43,330 bases of DNA from an uncultured Oscillospiraceae bacterium (lineage in GTDB: Bacteria; Bacillota; Clostridia; Oscillospirales; Oscillospiraceae), in contig CAKSWA010000017.1 of NCBI GenBank assembly GCA_934511165.1, positions 1-43,330 of the forward strand, given 5' to 3'. Positions 24,728 to 32,391 of this stretch are shown here, piece by piece. The notes beneath the pieces were generated by a model. It was not told the DNA's origin, ran no database searches, and saw only the letters and a list, made by a program, of their open reading frames with translations. How positions within the stretch are numbered: position 1 is the first letter of the stretch; every line of letters starts with the position of its first letter. A program made the position numbers and the translations under genes.

Positions 24728-25576
24728 TTGCTTTTGGAAGTTTTGCGCGAGACCGTGATCGACAGTCTGAAGCTGCTGCCGTTTCTTTTCGCGGCGTATC
24801 TCGCGATCGAATTTATTGAGGATCGCGCCGAGGAAAAGACCGTGGCGCTTGTCCACCGCGCGGGGCGCTGGGGGCCGGTGCTCGGCGCAGCGCTCGGCGT
24901 AATTCCGCAGTGCGGCTTTTCTGCCGCAACCGCCAATCTGTATGCCGGCGGCATCATCACGCGCGGAACGCTGCTCGCGGTGTTTCTCTCCACCTCGGAC
25001 GAGATGCTGCCGATTCTTCTTTCGAGCAGCGCCCCGGCCGCACTCATTTTGAAGCTCCTCGGCTACAAGGCGCTCGCCGGTATCATTCTCGGCGTAACGG
25101 TAGATACCGTGGCATCAAAGCTCGGCTACGAGCGGCGAAAGTCCATCCACGAGATGTGCGAGCAGGAGCATTGCCACTGCGAGGACGGCATTTTCAAATC
25201 CGCGCTGCGCCATACGCTCAAAATTTTCGCGTTTCTCTTCGTTGTGACGTTTGCCTTGAATCTCCTGGTGGAGGCCGTCGGGCCGGAAAAGCTCGGCGCG
25301 TTTGTGTTGAACCGCCCCGTCATTGGGGAACTGCTCGGCGGCATCATCGGCTTCATCCCGAACTGTGCGGCCAGCGTTGTGCTCACGACGCTCTATCTCG
25401 AAGGCGCGATGTCCGGCGGCGCGATGCTCTCGGGGCTTCTTGTCGGCTCGGGCGTGGGGCTTCTCGTGCTGCTGCGCATGAACCGCGACTGGCGGGATGA
25501 TCTCGTGACCGCAGGGCTTCTCTACGCCGGGGGCGTCATCTTCGGTCTGCTCGCGGACGTGCTGCACGTTGTCTGA
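24728..25576 (+). CDS. Putative manganese/metal transporter (ArsP_2-like permease)
   Basis: A 282-residue polytopic protein of the group annotated as putative manganese transporter or arsenic efflux-like permease. It has two half-repeats, each with a Pro-Asn/Gln-Cys helix break: GVIPQCGFSAATANLYAGG in the first and GFIPNCAASVVLTTLYLEG in the second. Between them a cytoplasmic loop carries a metal-binding cluster C144-EQE-H148-C149-H150-C151. Start choice: AGGAGG at 24713-24718 is 9 nt before TTG 24728, while no ATG or GTG is suitably placed. The frame stays open far upstream, but that part is antisense to thrC. It stands alone, divergent from thrC. Substrate and direction are inferred from family naming. 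Confidence 0.82.
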   Translation: MLLEVLRETVIDSLKLLPFLFAAYLAIEFIEDRAEEKTVALVHRAGRWGPVLGAALGVIPQCGFSAATANLYAGGIITRGTLLAVFLSTSDEMLPILLSSSAPAALILKLLGYKALAGIILGVTVDTVASKLGYERRKSIHEMCEQEHCHCEDGIFKSALRHTLKIFAFLFVVTFALNLLVEAVGPEKLGAFVLNRPVIGELLGGIIGFIPNCAASVVLTTLYLEGAMSGGAMLSGLLVGSGVGLLVLLRMNRDWRDDLVTAGLLYAGGVIFGLLADVLHVV

Positions 25577-25594
25577 TGTTTCCATATACGGCAA

Positions 25595-25636
25595 AGCGCC
25601 GGAAGGGTTTTTATCCCTCCGGCGCTGTACTTTTTC
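25595..25636 (+). terminator. Intrinsic terminator after the metal transporter gene
   Basis: AGCGCCGGAAGGG (25595-25607) pairs with CCCTCCGGCGCT (25615-25626), leaving one bulged A, and is followed by TTTTTCTTCT. It separates the convergent metal transporter and GtrA genes. Confidence 0.85.
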
Positions 25637-25639
25637 TTC

Positions 25640-26134
25640 TTATTTTTTGACCGCGGTATTGATCGAATCGCGGAACACAACGAAGCGGTTGAAGAGGAAC
25701 TCCGTGACGGCGTTCACGAGCATCGTCGGCACGAGAATGGCAAACTCGTTCCAGCCGTGCTGCGCAAGCGCCTCGCCCCACCAGATGGAAAGCGGCGTGA
25801 ACACGAGATAGTATCCGAGCACCTTTGCCATGGCGATGGGGACGTTGTTCGCACTGCGGAACGTATATTTCCGGTTTGCAGTGAAGTTGAAGATCACCGA
25901 GAGCGCCAGCGCCACAAAGTACGAGGGGCCGTATTTAAGCTCCGTGACCGCCGCGCCGGGGAACAGCTGCAAAAAGACCGGCAAGCGGTCAAAACGCGCC
26001 ACGGTGTTGAGCAGTGTGAAGCTCACAAACTGGATGATGCCCGCCCCCGCGGTACACATCAGGTATTTGAGCGCCATGAGCAGGTTATCGCGCCTGGAAA
26101 GCGTCGGTTTTTCGTTTTTCGGCGTTTCGGGCAT
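25640..26134 (-). CDS. GtrA family membrane protein
   Basis: A 164-residue protein with four hydrophobic helices and GtrA hallmarks: LKYLMCTAGAGIIQFVSF, VALALSVIFNFTANRKYTF (the conserved Asn-Phe, then Arg/Lys-aromatic-x-Phe) and FLFNRFVVFRD at the end. The N-terminal 20 residues are polar and charged. Such proteins are linked to flipping or use of polyprenyl-phosphate sugars, but no glycosyltransferase partner is adjacent here, so the partner must be elsewhere, perhaps the operon at 1-15236. On the minus strand GGAGG stands 8 nt before the ATG. It has its own predicted promoter at 26162-26190 and lies downstream of mnmA on the same strand. Confidence 0.85.
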   Translation of the reverse strand: MPETPKNEKPTLSRRDNLLMALKYLMCTAGAGIIQFVSFTLLNTVARFDRLPVFLQLFPGAAVTELKYGPSYFVALALSVIFNFTANRKYTFRSANNVPIAMAKVLGYYLVFTPLSIWWGEALAQHGWNEFAILVPTMLVNAVTEFLFNRFVVFRDSINTAVKK

Positions 26135-26161
26135 AAATACCGCCTCCCTTCTTTCCTCATG

Positions 26162-26190
26162 TTTATACCAGAGGTTCCTGCGGCACGCAA
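26162..26190 (-). promoter_or_regulatory. Promoter for the GtrA gene
   Basis: Minus strand: TTGCGT (complement of 26185-26190), 17 nt, TATAAA (complement of 26162-26167) preceded by TGG, giving an extended -10. It lies 27 nt before the ATG. Confidence 0.5.
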
Positions 26191-26227
26191 GAGGGAATTC
26201 CCCCGCAGAGCTATGCCGCCGGTACGT

Positions 26228-27289
26228 TCACTCAATCGTTCCGCCGCCGAGAACCGTATCGCCGTCGTAGAATACCGCCGCCTGTCCCGGCGTTACGGCG
26301 CGCTGCGGCGCATCAAACACGACGCGGGCGCGTCCGTTCTCCGCCGGGTACACCGTTGCCGCCTGCTCCCGTGCGCGGTAGCGGATCTTCACCGCGCAGC
26401 GCACCGGCTCTTCCGGCGTCTCGCCGGAGATCCAGTTCACGTCCGATACCGCCGCCTCGCCCCGGTACAGGTCTTTCTCTTCGCCGAGGACGACCTCGTT
26501 TCGCTCCGGGTCGATCCGGCAGACGTACAGCCGCTCGCCGTGGGGGATGCCGAGTCCCCGGCGCTGGCCGACGGTATAGTGAATGATCCCCCTATGCTCG
26601 CCGAGAACACGCCCGTCCGTTGAGACGAACGCGCCGGGAACGCTCTTCTCTCCCGTCAGGCGCTCGATGGCAGCGGCATAATCGCCGTCCGGGGCAAAGC
26701 AGATGTCCTGGCTGTCCTTTTTGCGCGCGTTCACAAAGCCCTGCTTTTCGGCGATGGCGCGCGTCTCGCTTTTGCGCATCGCGCCCAGCGGGAAGAGCGT
26801 GTGCGCAAGCTCGCGCTGCGTCATGGCATAGAGCACGTAGCTCTGATCCTTCGTTTCGTCGAGCGCCTTTTGAAGAATGTATCTCTCCCCCGCCCGGGCG
26901 ATGCGCGCATAGTGGCCGGTGACGATCTTTTCGCAGCCGAGCTCTTCGGAACGGCGGAAAAGCGCATCAAACTTCATGCGCCGGTTGCACTCAATGCAGG
27001 GGTTCGGCGTGCGGGCACGGCGGTAAGCCTCGCAGAACGGCAGCATCACCTGCTCGCGAAAGCCCTCGGAGAAGTTGAAAACGCAGTAGCGCATTCCCAG
27101 CCGGTAGGCAACGGCGCGGGCATCCTCCACATCGTCGAGCGAGCAGCAGGTATGCCTTTCGGAGATCCCGGCGTCGGTGTTCGTATAGAGTTTCATCGTG
27201 CAGCCGATGCACTCGTACCCCGCGCGCTGCGCGAGATATGCCGCAACGGATGAATCGACGCCGCCGCTCATGGCAATGAGAGCCTTCAT
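26228..27289 (-). CDS. mnmA: tRNA-specific 2-thiouridylase MnmA
   Basis: Cytoplasmic enzyme that adds sulfur to U34 of the tRNAs for Lys, Glu and Gln. The 353-residue protein has the ATP pyrophosphatase loop SGGVDSS at 8-14, the catalytic Cys98 in TPNPCIECN, and the second Cys197 in DSQDICF, so the Cys pair is complete. The beta-barrel C-terminal part is present (GQRRGLGIPHGERLYV onward). An extra double Cys (HTCCSLDDVEDA, 46-57) is of a type common in clostridial MnmA. Its ATG overlaps the XdhC-like stop by 4 nt (ATGA), so it depends on that gene's promoter. The usual neighbour, a NifS/IscS-type sulfur donor, is not here. Confidence 0.96.
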   Translation of the reverse strand: MKALIAMSGGVDSSVAAYLAQRAGYECIGCTMKLYTNTDAGISERHTCCSLDDVEDARAVAYRLGMRYCVFNFSEGFREQVMLPFCEAYRRARTPNPCIECNRRMKFDALFRRSEELGCEKIVTGHYARIARAGERYILQKALDETKDQSYVLYAMTQRELAHTLFPLGAMRKSETRAIAEKQGFVNARKKDSQDICFAPDGDYAAAIERLTGEKSVPGAFVSTDGRVLGEHRGIIHYTVGQRRGLGIPHGERLYVCRIDPERNEVVLGEEKDLYRGEAAVSDVNWISGETPEEPVRCAVKIRYRAREQAATVYPAENGRARVVFDAPQRAVTPGQAAVFYDGDTVLGGGTIE

Positions 27290-28215
27290 GCATTGTGCTC
27301 CGAAGCGTCCTCGATGAGGACGCGCATCGTCCCGCCGCAGACCATACCCTCGTCCGCGGCTACGTCGTTCGTCATGTCGATTTCAATAACGCAGCTCTCG
27401 CCCGTGCCGATGATCTTCCGCGCGCGCTGCATCGCCGCAGCCTCGCTGCATCCGCCGCCGATGGTGCCGTAGCCCGTGCCGAGCTTGTTGACCGCCATGA
27501 GCGAGCCGGATTTGACCGGCGTGGAGCCCGTGGACGTGAGCACGAGCAGCAGTGCCTTTGGCTCCTCGCTTTCCGCGAGATACCGGATGGCGGCGAGATC
27601 GGAGTTTGTCTGTTCGAGCAGCGTGCCGGGATAGTCCGCCTCCGGCAGGGCGCGGCGATGCTCCACAAGCTGCGCGCAGATGGAAACGGCAATCTCCGCA
27701 GGGGTCACCGCACCGATGGCAAGGCCGATGGGCGCGTGGATGGCGGCAAGCTTTTCCGCATCGTATCCCTCGTCCTTCAGAAGCTTCATCAGCCCCGCCA
27801 CACGGCGGCGCGAGCCGATCATGCCAAGATACGACGGCATCGCGCCGGAGAGAATCTGCCGCAGGCAGTCGGCGTCCCAGCGATGGCCGCGCGTGATGAC
27901 GCAGACATAGTCGGTTTCGCGGAGGTTGAGCGCCGCAATCGCCGCGGCGAAGGCATTGCACACGGTATGCGCCGCCTCCGGGAAGCGCGACGCGGCGGCA
28001 AAGTCCGGCCGGTCGTCCACGACGGTCACATCAAAATCCAGCATGGCCGCCATACAGCAGAGCGGCTGCGCGATGTGTCCGCCGCCAAGCAGGATGAGCC
28101 GCTCGCGCGGCCGGAACAATCTGGTATACTCCACGCCGTCCACCGTCCGGTGCAGCACGGCGCTGCGCCCGGTTTCCAGGCTTTCCAGAATCGGACGAAA
28201 TTCTTCCTGTATCAT
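27286..28215 (-). CDS. XdhC-like protein with reversed domain order
   Basis: A 309-residue protein of the XdhC/CoxI group, which matures molybdenum hydroxylases such as xanthine dehydrogenase. Here the Rossmann XdhC_C-like domain comes first (about 39-185; GGGHIAQ at 44-50, then VTVVDDRP) and the CoxI-like domain comes last (about 220-301; TSTGSTPVKSG, GTIGGGCSEA, GMVCGGTMRVLIE). In well-known XdhC proteins the order is the opposite. Cys residues in GGGCSEA and MVCGG are kept. No molybdenum hydroxylase or cofactor gene is in the window. The ATG at 28215 has AAGGTG before it; upstream in-frame codons lie beyond the promoter. It forms an operon with mnmA. Confidence 0.85.
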   Translation of the reverse strand: MIQEEFRPILESLETGRSAVLHRTVDGVEYTRLFRPRERLILLGGGHIAQPLCCMAAMLDFDVTVVDDRPDFAAASRFPEAAHTVCNAFAAAIAALNLRETDYVCVITRGHRWDADCLRQILSGAMPSYLGMIGSRRRVAGLMKLLKDEGYDAEKLAAIHAPIGLAIGAVTPAEIAVSICAQLVEHRRALPEADYPGTLLEQTNSDLAAIRYLAESEEPKALLLVLTSTGSTPVKSGSLMAVNKLGTGYGTIGGGCSEAAAMQRARKIIGTGESCVIEIDMTNDVAADEGMVCGGTMRVLIEDASEHNA

Positions 28216-28243
28216 AATCGCACCTTCTTTTTTTGTTTTGCCT

Positions 28244-28272
28244 ACTATATCACTATGTTTTATTTTTTTCAA
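28244..28272 (-). promoter_or_regulatory. Promoter for the XdhC-like/mnmA operon
   Basis: Minus strand: TTGAAA (complement of 28267-28272), 17 nt, TATAGT (complement of 28244-28249). The region between and around is A/T-rich. The -10 lies 28 nt before the ATG at 28215, which fixes that start. Confidence 0.7.
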
Positions 28273-28366
28273 GAAAAAATGAAACCATTTCCTATGCCGC
28301 GCCGTCCTATAGGCAGACACCGATGCGCACGGTGCAATCAAAAGCAAAAGGAGTTTATCCCACACC

Positions 28367-28867
28367 ATGAAAAAGATTCTTTCTCTTGTGCTTGTTCTCG
28401 CGCTTGTGCTCGCGCTTGCCGCGTGCGGCGCAGCGGCGACGCTCCCGACCGACGAGGACAACATACAGCAGATCCCGAACCCGTGGCTGGACGTTGTCAC
28501 GATGGATGAGGCCGAGGCCCTTCTCGGCTACGGCATGACCGTGCCGGAGACCGTCGCCGGGCTTTCGCAGTCCGCCATCCGTGCTCTGAACGACAGCGAT
28601 AAGATTCTCGAAGTCCAGTACGGCGGCGAGAGCGGCGACCGTGCCAGTCTCCGCAAAGGAACCGGCTCGGAGGATATCAGCGGCGATTATTCCGATTACG
28701 CCAAAACCGAGACCGTGACACTCGGCGATATCACCGTGACGGAAAAGGGCGACGGCGAGAATGTGTTCTCCGCCGTTTGGACGGAGGGCGATTATTCCTA
28801 TGCCTTCTTCTCCACCATCGGCGTGAGTGCCGGAGCGCTTTCTGAGCTGATCGCCGGGATCGAATAA
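28367..28867 (+). CDS. Small secreted lipoprotein of unknown function
   Basis: A 166-residue protein with a lipoprotein signal: basic MKK, a hydrophobic stretch, and lipobox LAAC with Cys20. The mature part is acidic, about 145 residues, mostly predicted beta strand (TVTLGDITVTEKGDGENVFSAVW), after a helix with MDEAEALLGYGM. It resembles the DUF4367-like small lipoproteins of Firmicutes, but I do not claim the family. GGAG at 28350-28353 precedes the ATG by 13 nt, longer than usual. The gene stands alone between two promoters of other units, and no convincing promoter of its own was found in the 150-nt gap. The lgt gene needed to lipidate such proteins lies two genes downstream. Confidence 0.75.
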   Translation: MKKILSLVLVLALVLALAACGAAATLPTDEDNIQQIPNPWLDVVTMDEAEALLGYGMTVPETVAGLSQSAIRALNDSDKILEVQYGGESGDRASLRKGTGSEDISGDYSDYAKTETVTLGDITVTEKGDGENVFSAVWTEGDYSYAFFSTIGVSAGALSELIAGIE

Positions 28868-28893
28868 AAACCGCAATAACACAGCGAACCGCC

Positions 28894-28925
28894 ACAGCGC
28901 CGGAGAAACATTTCTCCGGCGCTGT
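28894..28925 (+). terminator. Hairpin after the lipoprotein gene
   Basis: Fifteen-base arms (28894-28908 and 28911-28925; ACAGCGCCGGAGAAA and its complement) pair perfectly around CA. The following T-tract is weak (TCTGTTG), so termination may be partial. Confidence 0.6.
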
Positions 28926-28929
28926 TCTG

Positions 28930-28959
28930 TTGACACGGCATGCCCGCACGAATTATAAT
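28930..28959 (+). promoter_or_regulatory. Perfect-consensus sigma-A promoter for the galK-like operon
   Basis: TTGACA at 28930-28935 and TATAAT at 28954-28959, separated by 18 nt; both hexamers are full consensus. It lies 42 nt before the GTG start at 29002 and begins 4 nt after the preceding hairpin. No obvious operator repeat is seen nearby. Confidence 0.85.
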
Positions 28960-29001
28960 CGGATAAAGATGTAAAATGTATGACCCGGAGGGATCGATTC
29001 G

Positions 29002-30288
29002 GTGAACATTTCTGCGTGGAAAGAACGGCTTACCGCCGGAGCGTACGGCGCACAGCTCGCAGCGCTCTACGACGCGGCGGACGCGGCGCAGGCGCGCTAT
29101 GCGCGGCTTTGCGAGGAATATCTCCGTAACTTCGGCGACGCGCCGGACGCACTTTTGCTCAGCGCGCCGGGACGCACGGAGCTTGCCGGAAACCACACCG
29201 ACCACCAGCTCGGCATCGTGCTCTGCGCCGCAGTCACGCGGGACATTGCCGCCGCTGCCGCGCCCACGGAGAATAACACCGTGGAAATTGTCTCCGAGGG
29301 GTTTGGACGCGTGCGCGTATCGCTCGGCGAGAGAGCGCCGCGCGAGGAGGAAACCGGCACAACCGCCGCGCTCATCCGCGGCGTTGCCGCGGGGTTTGCC
29401 GCGCAGGGGCTTTGCATCGGAGGCTTTCGCGCCTGCGTCCATTCGCTCGTCCCCGCCGGAGGCGGGCTCTCGTCCTCGGCGGCGTTTGAAATTCTCACCG
29501 GCGCGATCTTTTCTGCGCTTTATAACGGCGGACGCGTGGACGCGCTCACACTCGCCCGTATCGGGCAGAGCGCCGAGCGCGGCTATTTCGGCAAGCCGAG
29601 CGGACTGATGGATCAGGCCGCGAGCGCGTTCGGCGGCATCACGAAGATCGACTTTGCCGACGCTGATCGCCCGGACGTAGAACGCATTGCGTTTGATTTC
29701 CGCACGCACGGGTACGTCCTCTGCGCCGTGAACACGCATTCGCGCCACGATGATCTCACGCCGGACTATGCCGCCATCCCCCGTGATATGACCGCCGTTG
29801 CCAAGGCGTTCGGAAAGGATGTTCTGCGGCAGGTGGATCCCGCGGCATTTGCCGCGCCCGGAGTGCATGAGCGCCTTGCGCGGAACATATCCCCCGTCGC
29901 CGTGGATCGCGCCGAGCACTTTTTTGCCGAGGATGAGCGTGTTATTCGCATGGCCGCGGCACTGCAAGCGGGCGACATACCGGAGTATATCCGAAACATG
30001 AACGCTTCGGGTGCCTCGTCGCGCACGCTGCTGCGCAACGTTGTCCCCGCGCTGCACCCGGAGCGTACCGAGATGGCCACGGCACTCGACCGCGCTGCGG
30101 CGCTGCTCGAAGGCAGGGGCGCATGGCGCATCCATGGCGGCGGGTTTGCCGGGTGCATCCAATGCCTTGTACCGGCGGCAGACTATGAAGCCTTCCGCGC
30201 CGCGATGGATAGCTGCTACGGCGAGGGCGCGTGCTTTGAGCTGCGCACGAGAGACTGCGGCGCGCACGTTCTCTCCGAAGAGGAATAA
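29002..30288 (+). CDS. galK: Galactokinase-like GHMP kinase
   Basis: A 428-residue GHMP-superfamily kinase. The galactokinase signature reads GRTELAGNHTDHQ (58-70) with R58, H65 and D67 kept, but Asn64 stands where galactokinases have the sugar-contacting Glu. The ATP loop is PAGGGLSSSAAFE, the catalytic Asp is D204 in GLMDQAAS, and the third motif is HGGGFAGCIQ. An N-terminal extension of about 40 residues precedes the fold. This variant is common in Clostridia under the name galactokinase; the exact sugar should be treated as open. The GTG at 29002 has GGAGGGA at 28987-28993. It is the first gene of an operon with lgt, an MFS transporter and a GH2 glycosidase, which suggests uptake and use of a galactoside. 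Confidence 0.85.
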   Translation: MNISAWKERLTAGAYGAQLAALYDAADAAQARYARLCEEYLRNFGDAPDALLLSAPGRTELAGNHTDHQLGIVLCAAVTRDIAAAAAPTENNTVEIVSEGFGRVRVSLGERAPREEETGTTAALIRGVAAGFAAQGLCIGGFRACVHSLVPAGGGLSSSAAFEILTGAIFSALYNGGRVDALTLARIGQSAERGYFGKPSGLMDQAASAFGGITKIDFADADRPDVERIAFDFRTHGYVLCAVNTHSRHDDLTPDYAAIPRDMTAVAKAFGKDVLRQVDPAAFAAPGVHERLARNISPVAVDRAEHFFAEDERVIRMAAALQAGDIPEYIRNMNASGASSRTLLRNVVPALHPERTEMATALDRAAALLEGRGAWRIHGGGFAGCIQCLVPAADYEAFRAAMDSCYGEGACFELRTRDCGAHVLSEEE

Positions 30289-30290
30289 CC

Positions 30291-31043
30291 ATGTACAACG
30301 ATCTTTTCACCATCGGCGGCCTCACGGTGCACGGCTACGGGCTCTGCATCGGTCTTGGCATCGCCGCGGCGCTGCTGCTCATCTGGCGGCGCGCCGAGGA
30401 GTGGAAGTTTGACGTGCAATCCGTCAACACCCTGATTTTGCTCATTCTCGCTGCCGGCTTTGCCGGAGCGAAGCTCTTTTTCGTGTTTGCGCATTGGAGC
30501 GAATTTTGCGCCGATCCGCTCGGCGCGCTCGGCTCGGAAGGCTTTGTCGTCTACGGCGGCATTGTGTGCGGTCTCGGCGCTGCGTATCTCTACTGCCGGA
30601 AGCGCTCTCTCCCCTTTCTGCGCTGGGTGGACTGCTTTATTCCCTGCGTGGCGCTCGCACAGGGCTTCGGGCGCATCGGGTGCTTTCTCGCCGGGTGCTG
30701 CTTTGGAAAGCCGACGGAGAGCTTCTTCGGCGTTACATTCCCGGCGGGCAGTATGGCTCCGGCGGGGATCCCGCTCTGGCCGGTGCAGCTTTTCTCCGCA
30801 GCGGGCGATTTCCTGCTCGCCGGGGCGCTGCTTCTCCTCGAAAAGAAGCGCCGCGGCGACGGGCTGCTCACAGGAACGTATCTTCTTTCCTACAGCGTCG
30901 GGCGGTTTCTGATCGAGTTTCTGCGCGCCGATCCGCGCGGCGCAGTCGGAACGCTTTCTACCTCGCAGTTCATCGCGCTTTTCACCGCCGCCGGGGCGGC
31001 GGCCATTCTCATCTTGCGAAAGAGAGGGACACAGCATGGATAA
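30291..31043 (+). CDS. lgt: Prolipoprotein diacylglyceryl transferase
   Basis: Membrane enzyme that attaches diacylglycerol from phosphatidylglycerol to the lipobox Cys of prelipoproteins. The 250-residue protein has about seven TM helices, the HGYG motif near residue 14, a VVYGGIVCG segment, and the signature GRIGCFLAGCCFGK (about 127-140). A C-terminal SVGRFLIEFLRAD segment supplies further conserved Arg and Glu. Length is a little short of the usual 260-290 residues. It starts 2 nt after the galK-like stop and overlaps the MFS gene by 8 nt, so this housekeeping gene is inside a sugar-use operon. It may be one of two Lgt copies in the genome. Confidence 0.95.
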   Translation: MYNDLFTIGGLTVHGYGLCIGLGIAAALLLIWRRAEEWKFDVQSVNTLILLILAAGFAGAKLFFVFAHWSEFCADPLGALGSEGFVVYGGIVCGLGAAYLYCRKRSLPFLRWVDCFIPCVALAQGFGRIGCFLAGCCFGKPTESFFGVTFPAGSMAPAGIPLWPVQLFSAAGDFLLAGALLLLEKKRRGDGLLTGTYLLSYSVGRFLIEFLRADPRGAVGTLSTSQFIALFTAAGAAAILILRKRGTQHG

Positions 31044-32391
31044 CACCGCCAGCGCCGGGCGCAAAAGCACAAAGCTCGGCGGCAGAGTATGGGGCTGCCT
31101 TCTGATTTTCGGCTTTGTCGGCCAGATCGCCTGGATGGTGGAGAACGTCTATTTCTCCACATACATCCAGAAAAACATCACCGCCGCCGGCTGGGCGACG
31201 AGCGCCACCGTCTCCGCGAGCGCCATTGCCGCAGCGCTCGCTACGTTCTTCAGCGCCGCGTGGTCCGACCGCGTAGGACGCCGCCGCTCGTTCGTCTGCT
31301 GGGGCTACATCCTCTGGGGCGCGACGACCGCCGCATTTGCGCTCTTCGGCAACGGGCAGGTCGCGCTGCCGGTGGGGCTTGCGGTTACGGTGTTCGTCAT
31401 CATGGACTGCATCATGTCCGCCATCGGCTCGGCCGCGAACGACGCGGCGTTTTCCGCCTGGGTCACAGACGTGACGGACGTGACGAACCGCGGCACGGTC
31501 GACATCGTTTTGAGCATCATGCCGATCCTCGCGCTTGTCGTGATTTTCGCAGGGTTTGATTCCATGACCGTGAACGGCAATTGGACGGGGTTTTATCTTG
31601 TGCTCGGCGCAGTTACGTCCGTGGCAGGTCTTTTGGGACTCTGGCTTTTCCAGGACAGTCCGAATCTCCGCCCGACGAAGGGCGAGAGCTATCTGCGCGA
31701 GGTTGTATTCGCATTCCGGCCGGAGAACATCCGCGCGAACAAAATGATCTATGTCTGCTTCTTCGGCATGATGTTTTCGGGTCTCGCCATGCAGATGTGG
31801 CAGCCGTACATGATCTCGCTCGTGGAGGTCACGCTCGGGATCGAAAACTACATTGTTCCTATCGCCATCGTCGTGCTCGCCTCGGCGGTGCTGTCCGTCG
31901 CCGCCGGAAAGATCATGGACCGGTTCGGCAAGGAGAAGTTCTATTATCCCGTCGCGCTCATGCAGGTGCTCGGCGGTATTATCGCCTATCTCATCAAATT
32001 TGCCGGCCACGCCATGCCGCTTCTCTGCATCGGTGGGACGCTTATCATGGCGGGCAATCTCATGATGGCCGGACTCTTCACGGCCTCGGCGCGCGATTAT
32101 ACGCCCGAGGGCCGCGCCGGTGCGGTGCAGAGCGTCAAAATGGTCATCTACATCGTGCTGCCCATGGTGCTCGCGAGCATTCTCGATCCCATCATCATCC
32201 ATGCCGTTGCCCTTGAGCCGACGGCGGAGATTCTTGCCAAATACCCGAGCTACGCGGGGAGCTATCTCTATCCCTACGAGCTCTTCCTCGGCGCGGCGAT
32301 CGCCGCAATATTCATTTTCCTGCCCGCCTCCGCCGTGCGGCGGGATGCCAAACGCCTGCGCGCGCAGAAACTTCAGGAGATCAACAAATGA
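31036..32391 (+). CDS. MFS transporter, probably sugar
   Basis: A 451-residue protein with about twelve hydrophobic helices and the MFS motif A DRVGRRR after helix 2 (residues about 76-82), repeated weakly as DRFGKEK in the second half. The length and the pattern of charged loops fit glycoside/proton or sodium symporters and general sugar MFS carriers. Placement between a galactokinase-like gene and a GH2 glycosidase makes a beta-galactoside or related oligosaccharide the likely cargo; this is inference. The ATG at 31036 lies within the last codons of lgt, and its stop overlaps the GH2 start (ATGA). Confidence 0.85.
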   Translation: MDNTASAGRKSTKLGGRVWGCLLIFGFVGQIAWMVENVYFSTYIQKNITAAGWATSATVSASAIAAALATFFSAAWSDRVGRRRSFVCWGYILWGATTAAFALFGNGQVALPVGLAVTVFVIMDCIMSAIGSAANDAAFSAWVTDVTDVTNRGTVDIVLSIMPILALVVIFAGFDSMTVNGNWTGFYLVLGAVTSVAGLLGLWLFQDSPNLRPTKGESYLREVVFAFRPENIRANKMIYVCFFGMMFSGLAMQMWQPYMISLVEVTLGIENYIVPIAIVVLASAVLSVAAGKIMDRFGKEKFYYPVALMQVLGGIIAYLIKFAGHAMPLLCIGGTLIMAGNLMMAGLFTASARDYTPEGRAGAVQSVKMVIYIVLPMVLASILDPIIIHAVALEPTAEILAKYPSYAGSYLYPYELFLGAAIAAIFIFLPASAVRRDAKRLRAQKLQEINK

